A stretch of DNA of 64,000 nt from Diplonema papillatum (GCA_030068145.1 JAPJBO010000744.1:1-64000); one strand, 5' to 3'. Positions 1 through 10,290 are shown, numbered from the stretch's first letter. Program-made: numbers and translations. The notes: generated from the letters alone by a model not told the origin.

Positions 1-50
<50 letters not shown>
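1..50. repeat. (GA)n microsatellite
   Basis: Pure GA dinucleotide run at the left edge of the window, so its full length is unknown. Shorter GA runs occur at 27608-27635 and 34748-34765; the last one, like this one, lies upstream of the shared GGGACCATCTCTCCG segment. Confidence 0.98.
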
Positions 51-51
<1 letters not shown>

Positions 52-598
52 GAGTTAGAGTGCAGGGACCATCTCTCCGGGGAGTTTCCGGTCTCCTCAC
101 TTCTCTTCGCACTGCTACGGCGGGCGTAAGTCGCTCCGGAGGCGCGCTGCAGGTTGCGGCTCTGCTACAGTGAGTGGCGGCACCGGAGTTGGTGCAGATA
201 GATGGAAAAAGGGTGTTTTTTATTCTTCGCTTTTTCTCACGAACGGGGGGGTCTGTCCTGCTTTTGGCTTTGTAGTACTGCTTGGGATACCCCTTCGGTT
301 CTTTGTCTGGCAGCATCGTCGAGCATTTCCTTCCAAGCTGGCACTCATGTAAAAGAAAAGGCGCACACCAGCTCCATCGCACAGCGACCTCGGCACAACA
401 AACAACATCCACAAGCCTTGTTCTGCACCATGAACATCGGCCAGCCGTAAGCACCGAAAGCTGTGTTAAATGTCAGCAGTGAGTGTTAGCTATCGCGCGC
501 AGCCGCTGCGGCGGCGTGCTGCGGAGGACCCTTCCGTCCCCCCCCGCACCCTCCCCAGCGCGGCGGCGCCGGCGCACTCTACCGCCGACGCCGCAACT
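51..598. other. Non-coding stretch with repeat fragments
   Basis: No supportable gene. Positions 66-150 resemble 34933-35000 (shared GGGACCATCTCTCCG and CTACGGCGGGCG), so this is one end of a dispersed repeat. Positions 265-350 match the right end of family M2 (GGGATCCCTTCGG-like start, then TTTGTCTGGCAGC and CGTCGAGCATTTCC). Confidence 0.6.
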
Positions 599-608
599 CC
601 GGGCCAGC

Positions 609-1173
609 ACCCCCACCCGGCGGACGCCACCCAATGCAACGCAGTCCCCGGCTGCATCCACCCGGCTGCATCCACCCACCAATGCAACGCAGTCCCCGGC
701 TGCATCCACCCGGCGGACGCCACCCAATGCAACGCAGTCCCCGGCTGCATCCACCCTGCGGACGCCACCCAATGCAACGCAGTCCCCGGCTGCATCCACC
801 CGGCGGACGCCACCCAATGCAACACAGTCCCCGGCTGCATCCACCCTGCGGACGCCACCCAATGCAACGCAGTCCCCGGCTGCATCCACCCGGCGGACGC
901 CACCCAATGCAACACAGTCCCCGGCTGCATCCACCCTGCGGACGCCACCCAATGCAACGCAGTCCCCGGCTGCATCCACCCGGCTGCATCCACCCACCAA
1001 TGCAACGCAGTCCCCGGCTGCATCCACCCGGCGGACGCCACCCAATGCAACGCAGTCCCCGGCTGCATCCACCCGGCGGACGCCACCCAATGCAACACAG
1101 TCCCCGGCTGCATCCACCCTGCGGACGCCACCCAATGCAACGCAGTCCCCGGCTGCATCCACCCGGCGCACGA
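609..1173. repeat. 45-bp minisatellite, about 12 units
   Basis: Tandem units of 45 bp, each containing ACCCAATGCAACGCAGTCC followed by CCGGCTGCATCCACCC. Two units carry a 30-bp variant with a duplicated GGCTGCATCCACCC, and GCAACGCAG alternates with GCAACACAG. Because 45 is divisible by 3, all frames on both strands stay open through the array, giving long artefactual ORFs rather than evidence of a protein. Confidence 0.95.
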
Positions 1174-1465
1174 CCCGACGCAAACGCGAAGAAATGTGAA
1201 AACGGGTTGTTGCCTAGAGGCTTTTCGTGTTATTCTGCAGCTGCTGTGAGCTACCTTTGTGTCTATGCTTTCAGTCGTCTTCTTAACCATGGTTAAGTGC
1301 GCAAATGGTGTCAGCCGAAGCTGGTAACGCTTCGGCGCCACCCACGTTATGTTTGTTTAGCATTGAGTTCTTTTAAGTACAGGAACCACGTGGATTAGCA
1401 TGCACTGCGGCTGCCAAACATCCCGTGCCACCGCGCAAGGTGGTAAAACGCTCTTTTGTTTTCTA
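1174..1465. other. Unassigned non-coding stretch
   Basis: No gene seen. Positions 1192-1225 (TGTGAAAACGGGTTGTTGCC, then TAGAGGC) resemble 17988-18013 upstream of the reverse transcriptase ORF and, more weakly, 27842-27870. This may be a shared 5' or terminal segment of a retroelement. Confidence 0.4.
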
Positions 1466-1573
1466 GCGTTTATTGTGGTTTAGAGGTTCGGTGTTTTAGG
1501 GTCTCCGGTTGACCATTGAGGCTGTGAGGCGGGTGGTATGTGGGTAGTAGGTATGGTTAAATACGGCTAGCCG
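1466..1573 (+). repeat. R1 interspersed repeat copy
   Basis: Begins AGCGTTTATTGTGGTTTAGA, contains GGTCTCCGGTTGACC and ends near AAATACGGCTAGCC. Almost identical to 2121-2232, which makes the two a direct pair about 655 bp apart. Confidence 0.9.
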
Positions 1574-2120
1574 TTTTCTTTTCGATTGCTTTTGATGGGG
1601 CATGCAGAAACGAGCGAGGAGTCAGTCAACGATGGCTCCGGCCGGGAGGCCACAACGACACCCACTCGTAGGCCGCCCCCGCGGCGGCGGAACAGACGCG
1701 TTCCATCTGCTGTATCGTAGACATGGAGTGTGCATAGTGCGTTGCTCAGGGTAGTCGAAGGCCTGACAATCACACTAATGCAACAAATTTACTATAGCTA
1801 TGCATGCAGGCAGCAGTAGCTGGCATAACCCCTGTTTGGCGCTAGCTATCCTGAGCGAACCTTCGGAGTGTACCAGCTACTAGATAGTTCGATGGGTAGT
1901 AGAAGATCGCTGTGTCGGACATGAGCCTCAAATCCCTTTCCAGTAAATCAGGATGGGACTGTGCTGCCCTCTCCGCAACTGGTTAGAGGTGATGTACCGT
2001 CCGGGGGTTTATAGTCTCGGGTGACCATAGTCGTAAAGGTTCCTTTAAGGTATAGTGCGTTTGTGTGTGTGTCTTTGCTGCCTATTGCCGACTATTCGAC
2101 TTATTTTAGCGCGCGCTCTT
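1574..2120. other. Unassigned stretch between two R1 copies
   Basis: No credible ORF, RNA gene or repeat was recognised. The flanking R1 copies are in direct orientation, so this may be the interior of a composite element or a duplication. Confidence 0.4.
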
Positions 2121-2232
2121 TTTAGCGTTTATTGTGGTTTAGAGGTTCGGTGTTTTAGGGTCTCCGGTTGACCATTGAGGCTGTGAGGCGGGTGGTATGT
2201 GGGTAGTAGGTATGCTTAAATACGGCTAGCCA
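2121..2232 (+). repeat. R1 interspersed repeat copy
   Basis: Second of the direct pair with 1466-1573; differs by single bases such as GTATGCTTAAA against GTATGGTTAAA. Confidence 0.9.
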
Positions 2233-2653
2233 TGTTTGTAAGTGTTGCGACCTTTTTTTCCTATGTATTTTGCCAAGTCCATGGCTCTTGTGACCGACAC
2301 CGAGTTCTTGTCGGATTTTGGATGGGTTGAGTTTTTGCTGGAAACCAGGCATACCGTATTTCATAAATCGGACGAGGGTAAACATCAAGGCCCTGTCAGC
2401 GTCGGGCAGACACAGGAGACGACCAGAAGCTGAGCTCCTCCTCCGACCGACCATGTGACAGCCGACAATGCTTGCTCGGCTCCCATCTCGATAATTGATG
2501 TTAGTTGAAGCGACGAGATTCCTGATCGGGGTGTGGGCCAGAGTTCGAGAAAACGGACACGAGGACGCAGAGTACCGTAATTGGAATAATGTTGAACTGG
2601 ACTAAAGCTGGAACCGGTAAATGACAGACCGGGTAAAACCTGGGACACCCGGG
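2233..2653. other. Dispersed repeat flank of the 18S fragment
   Basis: No gene. Positions 2275-2310 share GTGACCGACACC with the long R1 copies. Positions 2575-2653 (GTAATTGGAATAATGTTGAAC, then CCAGGTTTTACCCGG in reverse) recur at 26490-26760, where they again border a small 18S piece. The rRNA fragment therefore travels as part of a repeat. Confidence 0.6.
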
Positions 2654-3035
2654 GGATGTGGTAACCGTTTCTCAGGCTCCCTCTCCGGAATCGAACCCTA
2701 ATTCCCCGTTACCCGATACAGCCACGGTATACCGTCAAAAGCTGATAGGGCAGAAGCTCTTGCGGGCTTGCACCGACTTGAAGTCGTGTGCTATCACTCG
2801 ATTGACCTGTTTCATCCACACACCGCTGCTGTCGGTGGCGTTGGTTCTTATCTCGGTCAATTGTATCCACCTCGACCCCGCGGTTTTTAAGGCCACGGGG
2901 TTGAATCGAGTTGGATTCTTCGGACATGTATTAGCAATGGAGTTACCAATGTTATCCAACTGGGCCCAAAAGGCACCTTCCCCGCGTAGATTGCCACCTC
3001 CCAGGTAGTCACCTGCGTGACTGCACCAGTGGTGG
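2654..3035 (-). rRNA. 18S rRNA 5'-domain fragment
   Basis: Read on the minus strand this carries small-subunit rRNA signatures in order: TTGGATAAC..TGGTAACTCC, GCTAATACATG, then GGGGAATTAGGGTTCGATT, CCGGAGAGGGAGCCTGAG and AAACGGTTACCACATCC, which is where the match stops. This is roughly positions 100-450 of a normal 18S. The gene start (TGGTTGATCCTGCCAG) is missing and the fragment ends abruptly in repeat sequence, so it is a truncated copy, not a working rRNA gene. Confidence 0.9.
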
Positions 3036-3157
3036 TCCTGCGGTCTCCTGCGACAGCGGCATCTAGGGGTCGAGCTGAGTATTGAGCACCCGAAGGCACG
3101 GGCAAGCACCAGGGTCGCGATATTCTGCAACGCTACGCAAAGTCGCAAACCCCGAAA

Positions 3158-3380
3158 AAATACTCGAGGGACTGCCTTGTGCTCATTTCGAAGGAGGCTA
3201 GAGGGGGAGAAAACAATACAACTACAAAGCGGGTCTTTTTCGTTGAACGCTTACGCCCGCCACTGAACCCAGATTCACCTGTGTTTCGTGTGGGCTACAG
3301 CACATTTACCTCCTTTGATCTATCGCAACTGGCAGTCTCCTCAAGTATTTCCTATAAAGCAGGTGCTTATACAAAAAAAA
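3158..3380 (+). mobile_element. M1 MITE, complete copy
   Basis: Begins AATACTCGAGGGACTGCC and ends GGCAGTCTCCTCAAGTATTT, an imperfect terminal inverted repeat of about 20 bp. It is followed by CC..AAAGCAGGTGCTTATAC. There is no transposase, so it is non-autonomous. Internal sequence is shared with copies at 3684, 42484, 50868 and 63626 (reverse). Confidence 0.9.
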
Positions 3381-3449
3381 CAAATTCGCGAGCGACTACG
3401 TGCGGATTTATTGCTATTATTCTCCTCCTCAGGGCTTACGCTCCGTTTT

Positions 3450-3680
3450 CGGTCTCAGAGAAAATACGTGTGGTCCACATGTGGACGCTCAAGGATAGAG
3501 GGGAAAAAAACCTTCCCCCTATGTGCGGCGGGCAAAAAAAGAATAGTGTTACTACTAACTTGGCGACACGTGGATGTGCGGCCTTGGCGTCTTGTGGACC
3601 TGAGGCAAGCGCATGTGGAGGAAAGAATAAATCAAAATCCGCATGTGGTACATGTGGATCCACACGTGGGGGAAAGAAAA
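3450..3680. repeat. Cluster of TCCACATGTGGA / CACACGTGGA palindromes
   Basis: At least seven variants of a short palindrome (TCCACATGTGGAC, GACACGTGGATG, GCATGTGGTACATGTGG, ATCCACACGTGG) lie between two M1 copies. More variants follow at 3908-3945. They are too irregular to be a normal tandem array. Confidence 0.75.
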
Positions 3681-3683
3681 TCT

Positions 3684-3905
3684 AAAATACTCGAGGGGCT
3701 GCCTTGTGCTTACTTCGAAGGAGGCTAGAGGGGGAGAAACAATACAACTACAAAATGGGTCTTTTGTGTTGAACGCTTACGCCCGCCACTAAACCCAGAT
3801 TCACCTGTGTTTCGAGTGGGCTACAGCACATTTACCTCCTTTGATCTTTTGCAACTGGCAGCCTCCTCAAGTATTTCCTACAAAGCAGGTGCTTATACAA
3901 AAAAA
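3684..3905 (+). mobile_element. M1 MITE, complete copy
   Basis: Second M1 copy in the same orientation as 3158-3380. Ends are AATACTCGAGGGGCTGCC and GGCAGCCTCCTCAAGTATTT. The two copies bracket the palindrome cluster. Confidence 0.9.
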
Positions 3906-4328
3906 TTAACGTGTGGAAATCCACGCGTTCCACACGTGGAGCGTAAGCCCTGCTCCTCCTTGGTGTGCGTCTCGCGCTGCCATTAGCTCCAGTCTCAGTG
4001 CCGCTGCGTTAAAGGGTAAGTAGAAAACGAACCAACTGTTAATGATCTTCGTATGTTTGCCACATTTCTTCGGCTTCTTTCGTGTAGACTTTAGTACGCG
4101 CGCGCGCGTAGGCCGCAGACACAAGCGTGTTTGGTCCCGAGGTCGGCGAGGTCGGGGATCTGGGGTTCTGACCCTCTGACCCCCATATACATCCACTAGG
4201 ACTGTGTGTGGTGATAGCACCCACATACCATCCTACAGCCGGTAGCGAAGGATTTGCTTGCTTTGCCAAGCCCTTTTTAGACTGTTTCACTGTGCTGGGA
4301 AGTCGGTGCTTTTTGGGTCTCCGATTGC
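3906..4328. other. Unassigned stretch
   Basis: Starts with palindromes of the CACGTGGA type, then unrecognised sequence. If the diacylglycerol lipase gene continues to the left, this is part of its third intron. Confidence 0.4.
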
Positions 4329-4425
4329 TTCTAGCGTTATTTGTGGATTAGAAGGTCGGTATTTTAAAGTCTCCGGTTGACCGTAGAAGCTTGGGTATGG
4401 AGGGGGTTGAGAAAAGTGAGACGGT
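4329..4425 (+). repeat. R1 interspersed repeat copy
   Basis: GCGTTATTTGTGGATTAGAAG, then GGTATTTTAAAGTCTCCGG and TTGACCGTAGAAGC. It is closest to copies 12858-13017 and 50494-50646. It lies just beyond the exon 2 donor of the lipase gene, inside the intron. Confidence 0.88.
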
Positions 4426-4470
4426 GCCGCTCTGGATTCTCTGCGGTCTTCTGGACACGTAAGAAAATAC

Positions 4471-5090
4471 CGGTTATCTCTTTTCTGCTGCTTGCGCAGC
4501 AGGACCAGACCGACAGCGACGTCGGAGGGAACGAGGTCGACGTTGCGGAACAGGTTCGCGAAGAGCGCCGCGATCTCCTCGAAGGCCTCGACTTCCACGG
4601 TGGTGAACGCGCAGGCTCTGCGGACGCGTTTGGCCCAATTTTGATGGTACGCCTCCTCGTGCCGATGCGACAGCCCGTGGACGTGCGTCCGCTTCCCCAC
4701 CGGGTCCCAAGCGAGGTACCATATAGCGAAGTACGCGGAAACCAGCACCCACTCGCTCACTACGAACCCGTCGAACACCACTTCGTGCAGCCTGGAGTCC
4801 TGCGCGCAGCCTTGCTGCGTGATCATCACGTACGATCCGAACACAGTCCAACACAGCTCGATGATCCAAAGTGCCAGGCGAACGACCAATATCTTGGGCA
4901 CACTGTGCCGCGCACTGGGAACCATGGTTCCTCCCTTGCTGGCTGCGTACGTCAGCACGAGCTCTTCGGCGACGAACAAGACCTGCAGCACGAGTGCCCC
5001 CAGGAAGTAAAGCTCGACCTCCAATCCGTTCTCGCACGTTTCGATGCTGCGAAAGTGCCCGACGATAACGCCCCATTCTGCGACGATGCA
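4471..5090 (-). CDS. Diacylglycerol lipase (DAGL), exon 2: membrane domain
   Basis: Inferred from close resemblance to the N-terminal half of sn-1-specific diacylglycerol lipases, membrane serine hydrolases that release 2-arachidonoylglycerol or related lipids from diacylglycerol. Seen: hydrophobic segments ELYFLGALVLQVLFVAEELV, VRLALWIIELCWTVFGSYV and VLVSAYFAIWYLAW, the family loop WDPVGK, and the cytosolic motif EEIAALFANLFR followed by DLVPSDVAVGLVLLRKQQ, which matches the stretch before the catalytic domain. The acceptor is TCGGCAG at 5091-5093 and reading starts in phase 0. The exon ends AACCG before GTATTT, phase 2. No lipase box (GxSxG) exon is visible further left, so the catalytic part is outside the window or lost. 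Confidence 0.82.
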
Positions 5091-5111
5091 CTGCCGATTG
5101 GATTAGATATA

Positions 5112-5365
5112 TACTCGACGTAGCTACTTTGAAGGGAGGAGACATAGAGGTAGAGAGGGGCAAATACGATACAAACACTAATCTAATTTGGTTCATCGCT
5201 TCAGGACTTTGACCTGTTGTGTTCGTGCGTCTTGTCGCGTAGGGGTAGACCCGCATGACCTCGTTCAGCACGTGGTTCGGTAGGAACAGCACTTGGGATC
5301 CCTTCGGTTCTATGTCTGGCAGTTGTCGAGCATTTTTCCTTCCAAACTGGCGCTCTTGTAAAAGT
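5112..5365 (+). mobile_element. M2 MITE inside the DAGL intron
   Basis: Left end ACTCGACGTAGCTAC, right end GGCAGTTGTCGAGCATTT: imperfect inverted termini as in other M2 copies. Internal landmarks are GGACTTTGACCTGTTGTG, GGGGTAGACCCGCATGACC and GGGATCCCTTCGG. Confidence 0.88.
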
Positions 5366-5454
5366 TCAGGACGCTCAAACCGCAATTGAATCGAGGGGGC
5401 AGCGCTTGAGTCATTTCACCCCCTGCCCGATCGAATGTTGTCGAGCCTTGTAGT

Positions 5455-5560
5455 TTGGGTTAGAATGCAAAGAATCTGTGGCGATAATCTGCCTCGCCGG
5501 CGTCGCGGTTATCTCTTCGTGATGTGTCATGCTTTCGCCTCTTTAGCACGTCTTGTAGAA
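5455..5560 (-). repeat. L-family fragment, 3' end
   Basis: In reverse this reads as the end of a basic ORF (RRKHDTS) followed by a tail with GGCGATAATCTGC-like hairpin sequence. The same segment is at 11030-11115 (+), 29840-29910 (+, diverged) and 38596-38680 (-). Confidence 0.7.
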
Positions 5561-5657
5561 CGTAATCGAGTTTCAAAAAAATTAGAGCGTGGTCGAGCAA
5601 AAGTCGTTGCAGATTAGTGCGAGTTTGATCAAAGACTAACATCAAGGCAGCCCTTAC

Positions 5658-5783
5658 GCGTGTTCTAAGCCAAACGCATACCCCAATCCAGAAGCTTCGA
5701 ACGATTGCAGACAAAACAGGGAAGAAGAGAAAGTCGTCACTTCCTATGTTCCATCTTCTGCTGAATAGCACGAGGGCGGGCAT
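5658..5783 (-). CDS. Diacylglycerol lipase (DAGL), exon 1: start and first membrane segment
   Basis: Encodes 42 residues from the only nearby ATG (5781-5783). The start MPALVLFSRRWNIGSDDF resembles the conserved DAGL N-terminus (Met-Pro, hydrophobics, Arg-Arg-Trp, Ser-Asp-Asp). A hydrophobic segment, FFPVLSAIVRSFWIGVCVW, follows as the first membrane helix. The exon ends ACACGC before GTAAGG, phase 0, fitting exon 2. An earlier donor (GTATGC after WIG) is possible but would cut the helix short. Upstream to about 6.6 kb no further exon or TATA element is obvious. Confidence 0.78.
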
Positions 5784-6638
5784 GCAATACCCACTTCTCA
5801 ATGTCTACGGATCGTCATGTCGCCCCCCGCCACGGCCATCCAGGAAAGCGCCGGTGGTTCTTTTTTCTTTCCGAGTTACTGGTAATGGTGCTCGTGGTTT
5901 TGTCAATAAACAGCATTCAATGGTTCATAAGTTTGAAGCATAGGCAGAAATAAGAATCTGGGCCGGCGTTCGGCGTTTGCTTATTTTTGTGGGGGGTGAC
6001 CACGTACGTACTGGGCATATTTGTACTTAGAGAATTTTCGAAATCAGTCACACACTTCAAAAATTTCACCAGCTTTTTCTCCCTGCGAAACTGAATTCTG
6101 AGCTTAAAACCCGTGCGAATCAGCAGATCCGGGCCCCAAGAGGAGCTAGCATGCTGGTTGTGTGGCAAACCTGATGCTAGCTACTGCAGGGAACCTGTGA
6201 GGCACATTGCGGCGTGCCCAACTGAGTCAAGTAAAAACGCCAGTTTGTAGCAAACCGTAGTGACAAGTAGCCAGTCGTCATCTACTCCACGCGGCGCACG
6301 CGCTTGTTCGCAAATATTTGCAGCTGTGCCACGTGAGAGATCCGGAGCTGCGAAGTCGCTTCCGAACTCTCGCATGAGATGCCTGACGTGGACGTTCGTT
6401 TCATGTCCCTCTCAACCCTACGACAGCATACAGAAGGCTTTTCGAAGATGAAAGACGGGGTAGAGCTTCCTTGTGCGGATAGAAAACGAAGGGGGCGGAA
6501 ATCGTCGAGAATTTCACTACCTGGAGCTCACGGCACAAAGAACGTTGGACGTGACTAACTTGAACATCGCGGATTGCCTGAACAGTCTTAGGCAAACGAC
6601 GACGGAATCGACGCTTCCTCGGGAATTCGTCCAAATAG
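5784..6638. other. Putative DAGL promoter side; nothing recognised
   Basis: No ORF with family resemblance and no repeat family identified. It should contain the lipase promoter if exon 1 is the first exon. Confidence 0.4.
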
Positions 6639-6760
6639 GTTTTCCGACCTCGAAACCCAGCATTAGAAAATTGTCCCACCTCGGGAAATTGTCCAAATAA
6701 GTTTTCCGACCTCGGAACCCAGCATTAGAAAATTGTCCCACCTCGGGAAATTGTACGGGG
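6639..6760. repeat. Two tandem copies of a roughly 62-bp unit
   Basis: The segment with TTTTCCGACCTCG, CCCAGCATTAGAAAATTG and TCCCACCTCGGGAAATTG occurs twice in a row with few changes. Confidence 0.9.
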
Positions 6761-7840
6761 GGGAGGGGGCCAGCTGAGGCTCAAAGTACTGTACCGTCTC
6801 CCGGGGGGCGGTGCCCCCCGGACCCCCCCCTGTATTAAGAGTCGCCAGAGAAAACGGTTTGGTGTCTATTCTGAAGGGAAAAACGGGCTGCATAAGGTCC
6901 TAGCCCCAAATCCCGCTCGCAAAAAAAACAAAAAATCGCCGCTGCGCGGGCCACCGGAGGAACACCTATAATTGGGGGTGGCATTCGGCGTCCGCTTATT
7001 TCGACCCATGGTTTGAAGTATCGTCTATCACGTTGTGTTTTTCGCGGAATGTCCGTTGGGTACCAGGGAAAGACTGCTACACGGGAGCCAAGCTTCACGT
7101 GTTCGGCGGTACTGCAGAACCACGGGTCTACGGGTCTACGGGTCAAGTGGCTACCAATTTCCCAAACTAAAGCATCAAGGCGTGGCGCACCTTGGGGCTT
7201 GGCACTTGCGCTGAACACAAGCTCGTCGAGACGGTCAGCCACAGGGCAGCGCGGACGGGGTTGTAACAATGTGTTGCCTCCGACTCAAGCTTTGCAAGCT
7301 GTGGTTGACCGTCACGCTCCTGGGCCAGGAGCGGTCTTTTTATTATTCTTCTTTTCTTCTTCTGCGGAATGAGTCTCTGAGACTAACTCCGTGACTGTCT
7401 CAGACTGACAGAGACTTGCGTGTTCCGCGAAAAGGTTTTTCGTTGACCGCACTACCCTGAACTCAAATCCTGGACGTGGTTTCAGGTGGCTAATTGGCAA
7501 ATGAGCATGATCAGAAGGTCCTACTTGGCAGTTCAGTTTCCTTACACATTGCATGTGGCTAAAGGGATTTCGGTTTCGCGTATTGTTCCTGGCGAAAGAT
7601 AGCTACAGGATGCCCCGGGCAAGTTTCCGGAATTGAAAATAAATCGGCGCATTCCTCGTACACCTGCACCCCCCTGGCTATCTTTCGCGGTGCTTTTTGT
7701 TTGTGCGTACGTGTGTAAACCCTGTTTTGAGTGATTTAACACAGCACGCTGCCATCCGACACTTTTTGATATAGACAAGCAAGCTTGTTACCATAAAAAA
7801 AATACTCTTTTCGTGTGCGACCCAACTTTCTCCGCAATTT
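6761..7840. other. Unassigned stretch
   Basis: Contains a G/C run pair at 6800-6830 (CCCGGGGGGC, then GTGCCCCCCGG), which can form a hairpin. A minus-strand ORF at 6835-7269 has a plausible composition but no recognised domain and was not called. Confidence 0.4.
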
Positions 7841-7900
7841 TAGCGTTTATTGTGGTTTAGAGGTTCGGTGTTTCAGGGTCTCCGGTACCATTGAGGCTGG
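7841..7900 (+). repeat. R1 fragment
   Basis: TTTTAGCGTTTATTGTGG, then GGTTCGGTGTTTCAGGG and TCTCCGG; truncated after ACCATTGAGGCTGG. Confidence 0.85.
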
Positions 7901-8386
7901 TTGTTTTTAAGCTCGTGGTCCAGCGGTCGTCAAACCCACAGGTACGGTCGGAGGCCTACGTCGACTTCCCACAACGACGGAACACGCTTCTCGCAAACCC
8001 TCTGGCAGCAGCAGGAATTCTACAGAACTCCCTTCGCACTCACTGGTCGAGATCACGAGGTCGTAGATGCTCAGCTCGTCGTGGACTGTATGAGGTGTGG
8101 TATCTACCACTTACCACCACGTAGTACCACGTAGTAGGTAGTATGTATACCACCACTACGCAGTGTGTGTGGATACTAAGCAGATACCATGCACCAGAGG
8201 ACCTCGGGATGCATACTCACCCACGGTGGCACCTCGGATGGACCCATGCTGCATCTCAGCACACGGTCGGAGGCCTGCGTTATTGACTGAGGGCCACTGG
8301 TTCATTTCCTGGACTGGGCGTCTGTTTGGGCATTTGCTGGGGTTTTCCAAGTCTTAGCCCATTCTTCTCGAAGTTTTAGCCCAGCC
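7901..8386. other. Unassigned stretch with short direct repeats
   Basis: CACGGTCGGAGGCCTGCG (8262) echoes GTACGGTCGGAGGCCTACG (7943). Near 8115-8150 there is a run of GTAGTACCAC and GTAGTAG repeats. No gene. Confidence 0.4.
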
Positions 8387-8465
8387 TTAGGCGGACCATC
8401 ATCAGCGCGGAACCTGAGTGTCTGCAGACACGACAGCAGTGTGAATCTGGTTTGCCAGGGTCGCT
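8387..8465 (+). repeat. U489 fragment
   Basis: GGCGGACCATCATCAGCGCG, then CTGAGTGTCTGCAGACA. This matches an internal part of the 489-bp repeat at 33257 and 40673. Confidence 0.85.
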
Positions 8466-9595
8466 GTTCTGACAGTGCACTTCACAACGTCAGCACAGCT
8501 ATGCTTTCTAACACTTTCGGCGTAATTACACGTCCTCCGTCTGTAACGGGTTGAAGTCGCCGGTGGCTCTCTGCACCGCAGCCTGCTGCGGCCACTGTTG
8601 AGGGCTCGGAAGCGCGCGAAATACTAAAGAACGACACTCGGGCAGACTTCCATTATTTTCGAAACCCAGGAGAACGATTGATATTCTGCCTGATCTTCTT
8701 TCTTCCGTTTTTTTTTCTTTTCTTGTGCCAGTGCGCACAAAACAATAGAAAGCGCTGTACTAGTTTCTTTTTTTTTTTTTTTTACCAAACATGCAATGTT
8801 GGAGGAAATAAGAACGCGTCACAGGCCTTCCACGGCGTTTCCTTGCGCCCTGTACCAAGAAACAAACGTCCAGGGCAAAGCGTTCAACGAAAAACAATTC
8901 CCTCCCCTCATCATTTTCCGGTTTCAACCGTGGTTAGCCAGTGACGCGTCTTATTTTTTTCGGATCGGGCAGGGCATTAGCTTGGTCTCCGGCCCATTTT
9001 CCAAATTTGGCCCGCTAACGGCTTTTTGCGTCCTCACTCAGGAATGGGCTCAACACAGCGCGATGCGACGCATCTCCACGACAATGCTGGGCCCTGAGTG
9101 CCTCGGATTGCACATTGGCCACCTTTGCCGCCAGGGGGCTGGTGGTGGTGCAGTGCCATTTATTTTCTTCTTTTTCCCCGCCGGCTTTTCCAAATTTGGA
9201 CTGACAGTCCAAATGTGGACACAGAAGCTAATCCCCTGGTTTCCCTTCTTCTCGAACTTGCATTTTTTTTCTTTCTTTTTTTTTGAGTGGAGTGAACGCA
9301 TGGACGGATGGGATACGAAGACGAAGGTTCAGACATGTTTCGGTTGTTGATTTCTCCCCCCCCCCACAGACGTGCAAGTGCCCGATCAGCCACCCGGAGG
9401 CGGCTGTTTCCTTGCGGCAGGTTTCGATTGTTGATTTTCTTTGTACTTTCACTTTTTCTGGACTTCCTTTTTCCCGTTGCAGAGAGGCTGCGTAAAAAAG
9501 AAGAAGAAAAAAAAGGCGGATTTATTTTTCCTACATTTCGTCGAAAGAACGCGGGAACCACTCCAGTTGCAGCTCTTGATAGGTAAAAGGGAACG
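8466..9595. other. Low-complexity T-rich stretch
   Basis: Many T runs and CCAAATTTGG-type palindromes (9000, 9190, 9210). Two short direct repeats, TTTCGGTTGTTGATTTCT (9338) and TTTCGATTGTTGATTTTCT (9421), are about 85 bp apart. No gene. Confidence 0.4.
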
Positions 9596-10272
9596 GTATG
9601 TTAGAGTGAAAGTTCGCGTTAAATCCGCTCCAGGATTTCAGAGTAGTGTCGAACTGCCGAAGCAGCCGGAGACAGCAGACGCAGGGGGGGGCAGGTCTTG
9701 CTTTGTTGTTTTGCGGTTCTTTGGTGTTTTCGGCGTTATTCGCGTAGTCAGTTGCCTGCGACGGCGTTCATTTGATTGGTGCTCAAAGTACACAGGGTTC
9801 TATCGTCATACAAAACCGTTATCTTCGATTGTATCGATGAAAGAAAAGGCAACGCCAAACACATCGCGAGAGAAATAGCGAAATATATGAGTACGTCTCA
9901 GAAATACTTTGGAAATGGTGCCCATTTTCAATTTGCGACAAAAGCGTTGCCACGCGGGTGTTCCTACACGAAGTTTCTGAGCTCGGATTGGCCACTAGAT
10001 GACTTCCGCGAGGCTTCTATGTCTTCCAGAATTCGCTTGTATGGGGGTTTGTGTCCCAGCAGGAGTTGCAGACGTCGGAGAAAGTCTGTACCGATGGCAA
10101 CGCCTTTGTCGCAAATTAAAATGGGCACAATTTCTAGTCTGTACCGATGGCAACGCCTTTGTCGCAAATTAAAATGGGCACAATTTCTAAGGTATTTTCG
10201 AGACGTACTCATATATCTTACGCATATGAGACGGGACTTCACGGTGCACTGCAAAAACTTTCACTCTAAAAA
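9596..10272. mobile_element. Nested inverted-repeat element, ends TTAGAGTGAAAGTT
   Basis: Outer ends TTAGAGTGAAAGTTCGCG (left) and AACTTTCACTCTAA (right) are inverted. Inside, 9885-9955 (TATGAGTACGTCTCAGAAAT, then GTGCCCATTTT) is inverted at 10155-10222, and 10087-10190 contains a tandem duplication of about 53 bp (GTCTGTACCGATGGCAACG). The terminus resembles the R1 start TTTAGAGTTAAAGTTCGC. No target-site duplication was recognised. Confidence 0.55.
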
Positions 10273-10290
10273 GGAGGTACGTGCGCCTGA

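Larger units (their letters stand above)
5091..5657 (-). other. DAGL intron 1, carrying mobile-element remains
   Basis: Intron of 567 bp with a GTAAGG donor (5657 leftwards on the minus strand) and a CAG acceptor. It contains an M2 MITE and an L-family fragment, so mobile elements make up most of it. Exon phases are 0/0, so splicing keeps the frame. Confidence 0.75.

Noticed and set aside
470..1341. Long ORFs on both strands through the 45-bp minisatellite
   Set aside because: Unit length divisible by 3 keeps several frames open at once; no start context, domain or non-repetitive coding flank.
4377..5123. Plus-strand 248-codon ORF
   Set aside because: Shadow of diacylglycerol lipase exon 2, which has family motifs on the minus strand.
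6835..7269. Minus-strand ORF with plausible composition
   Set aside because: No recognised domain, no splice or promoter support, lies in decayed repeat sequence. A profile search would decide.
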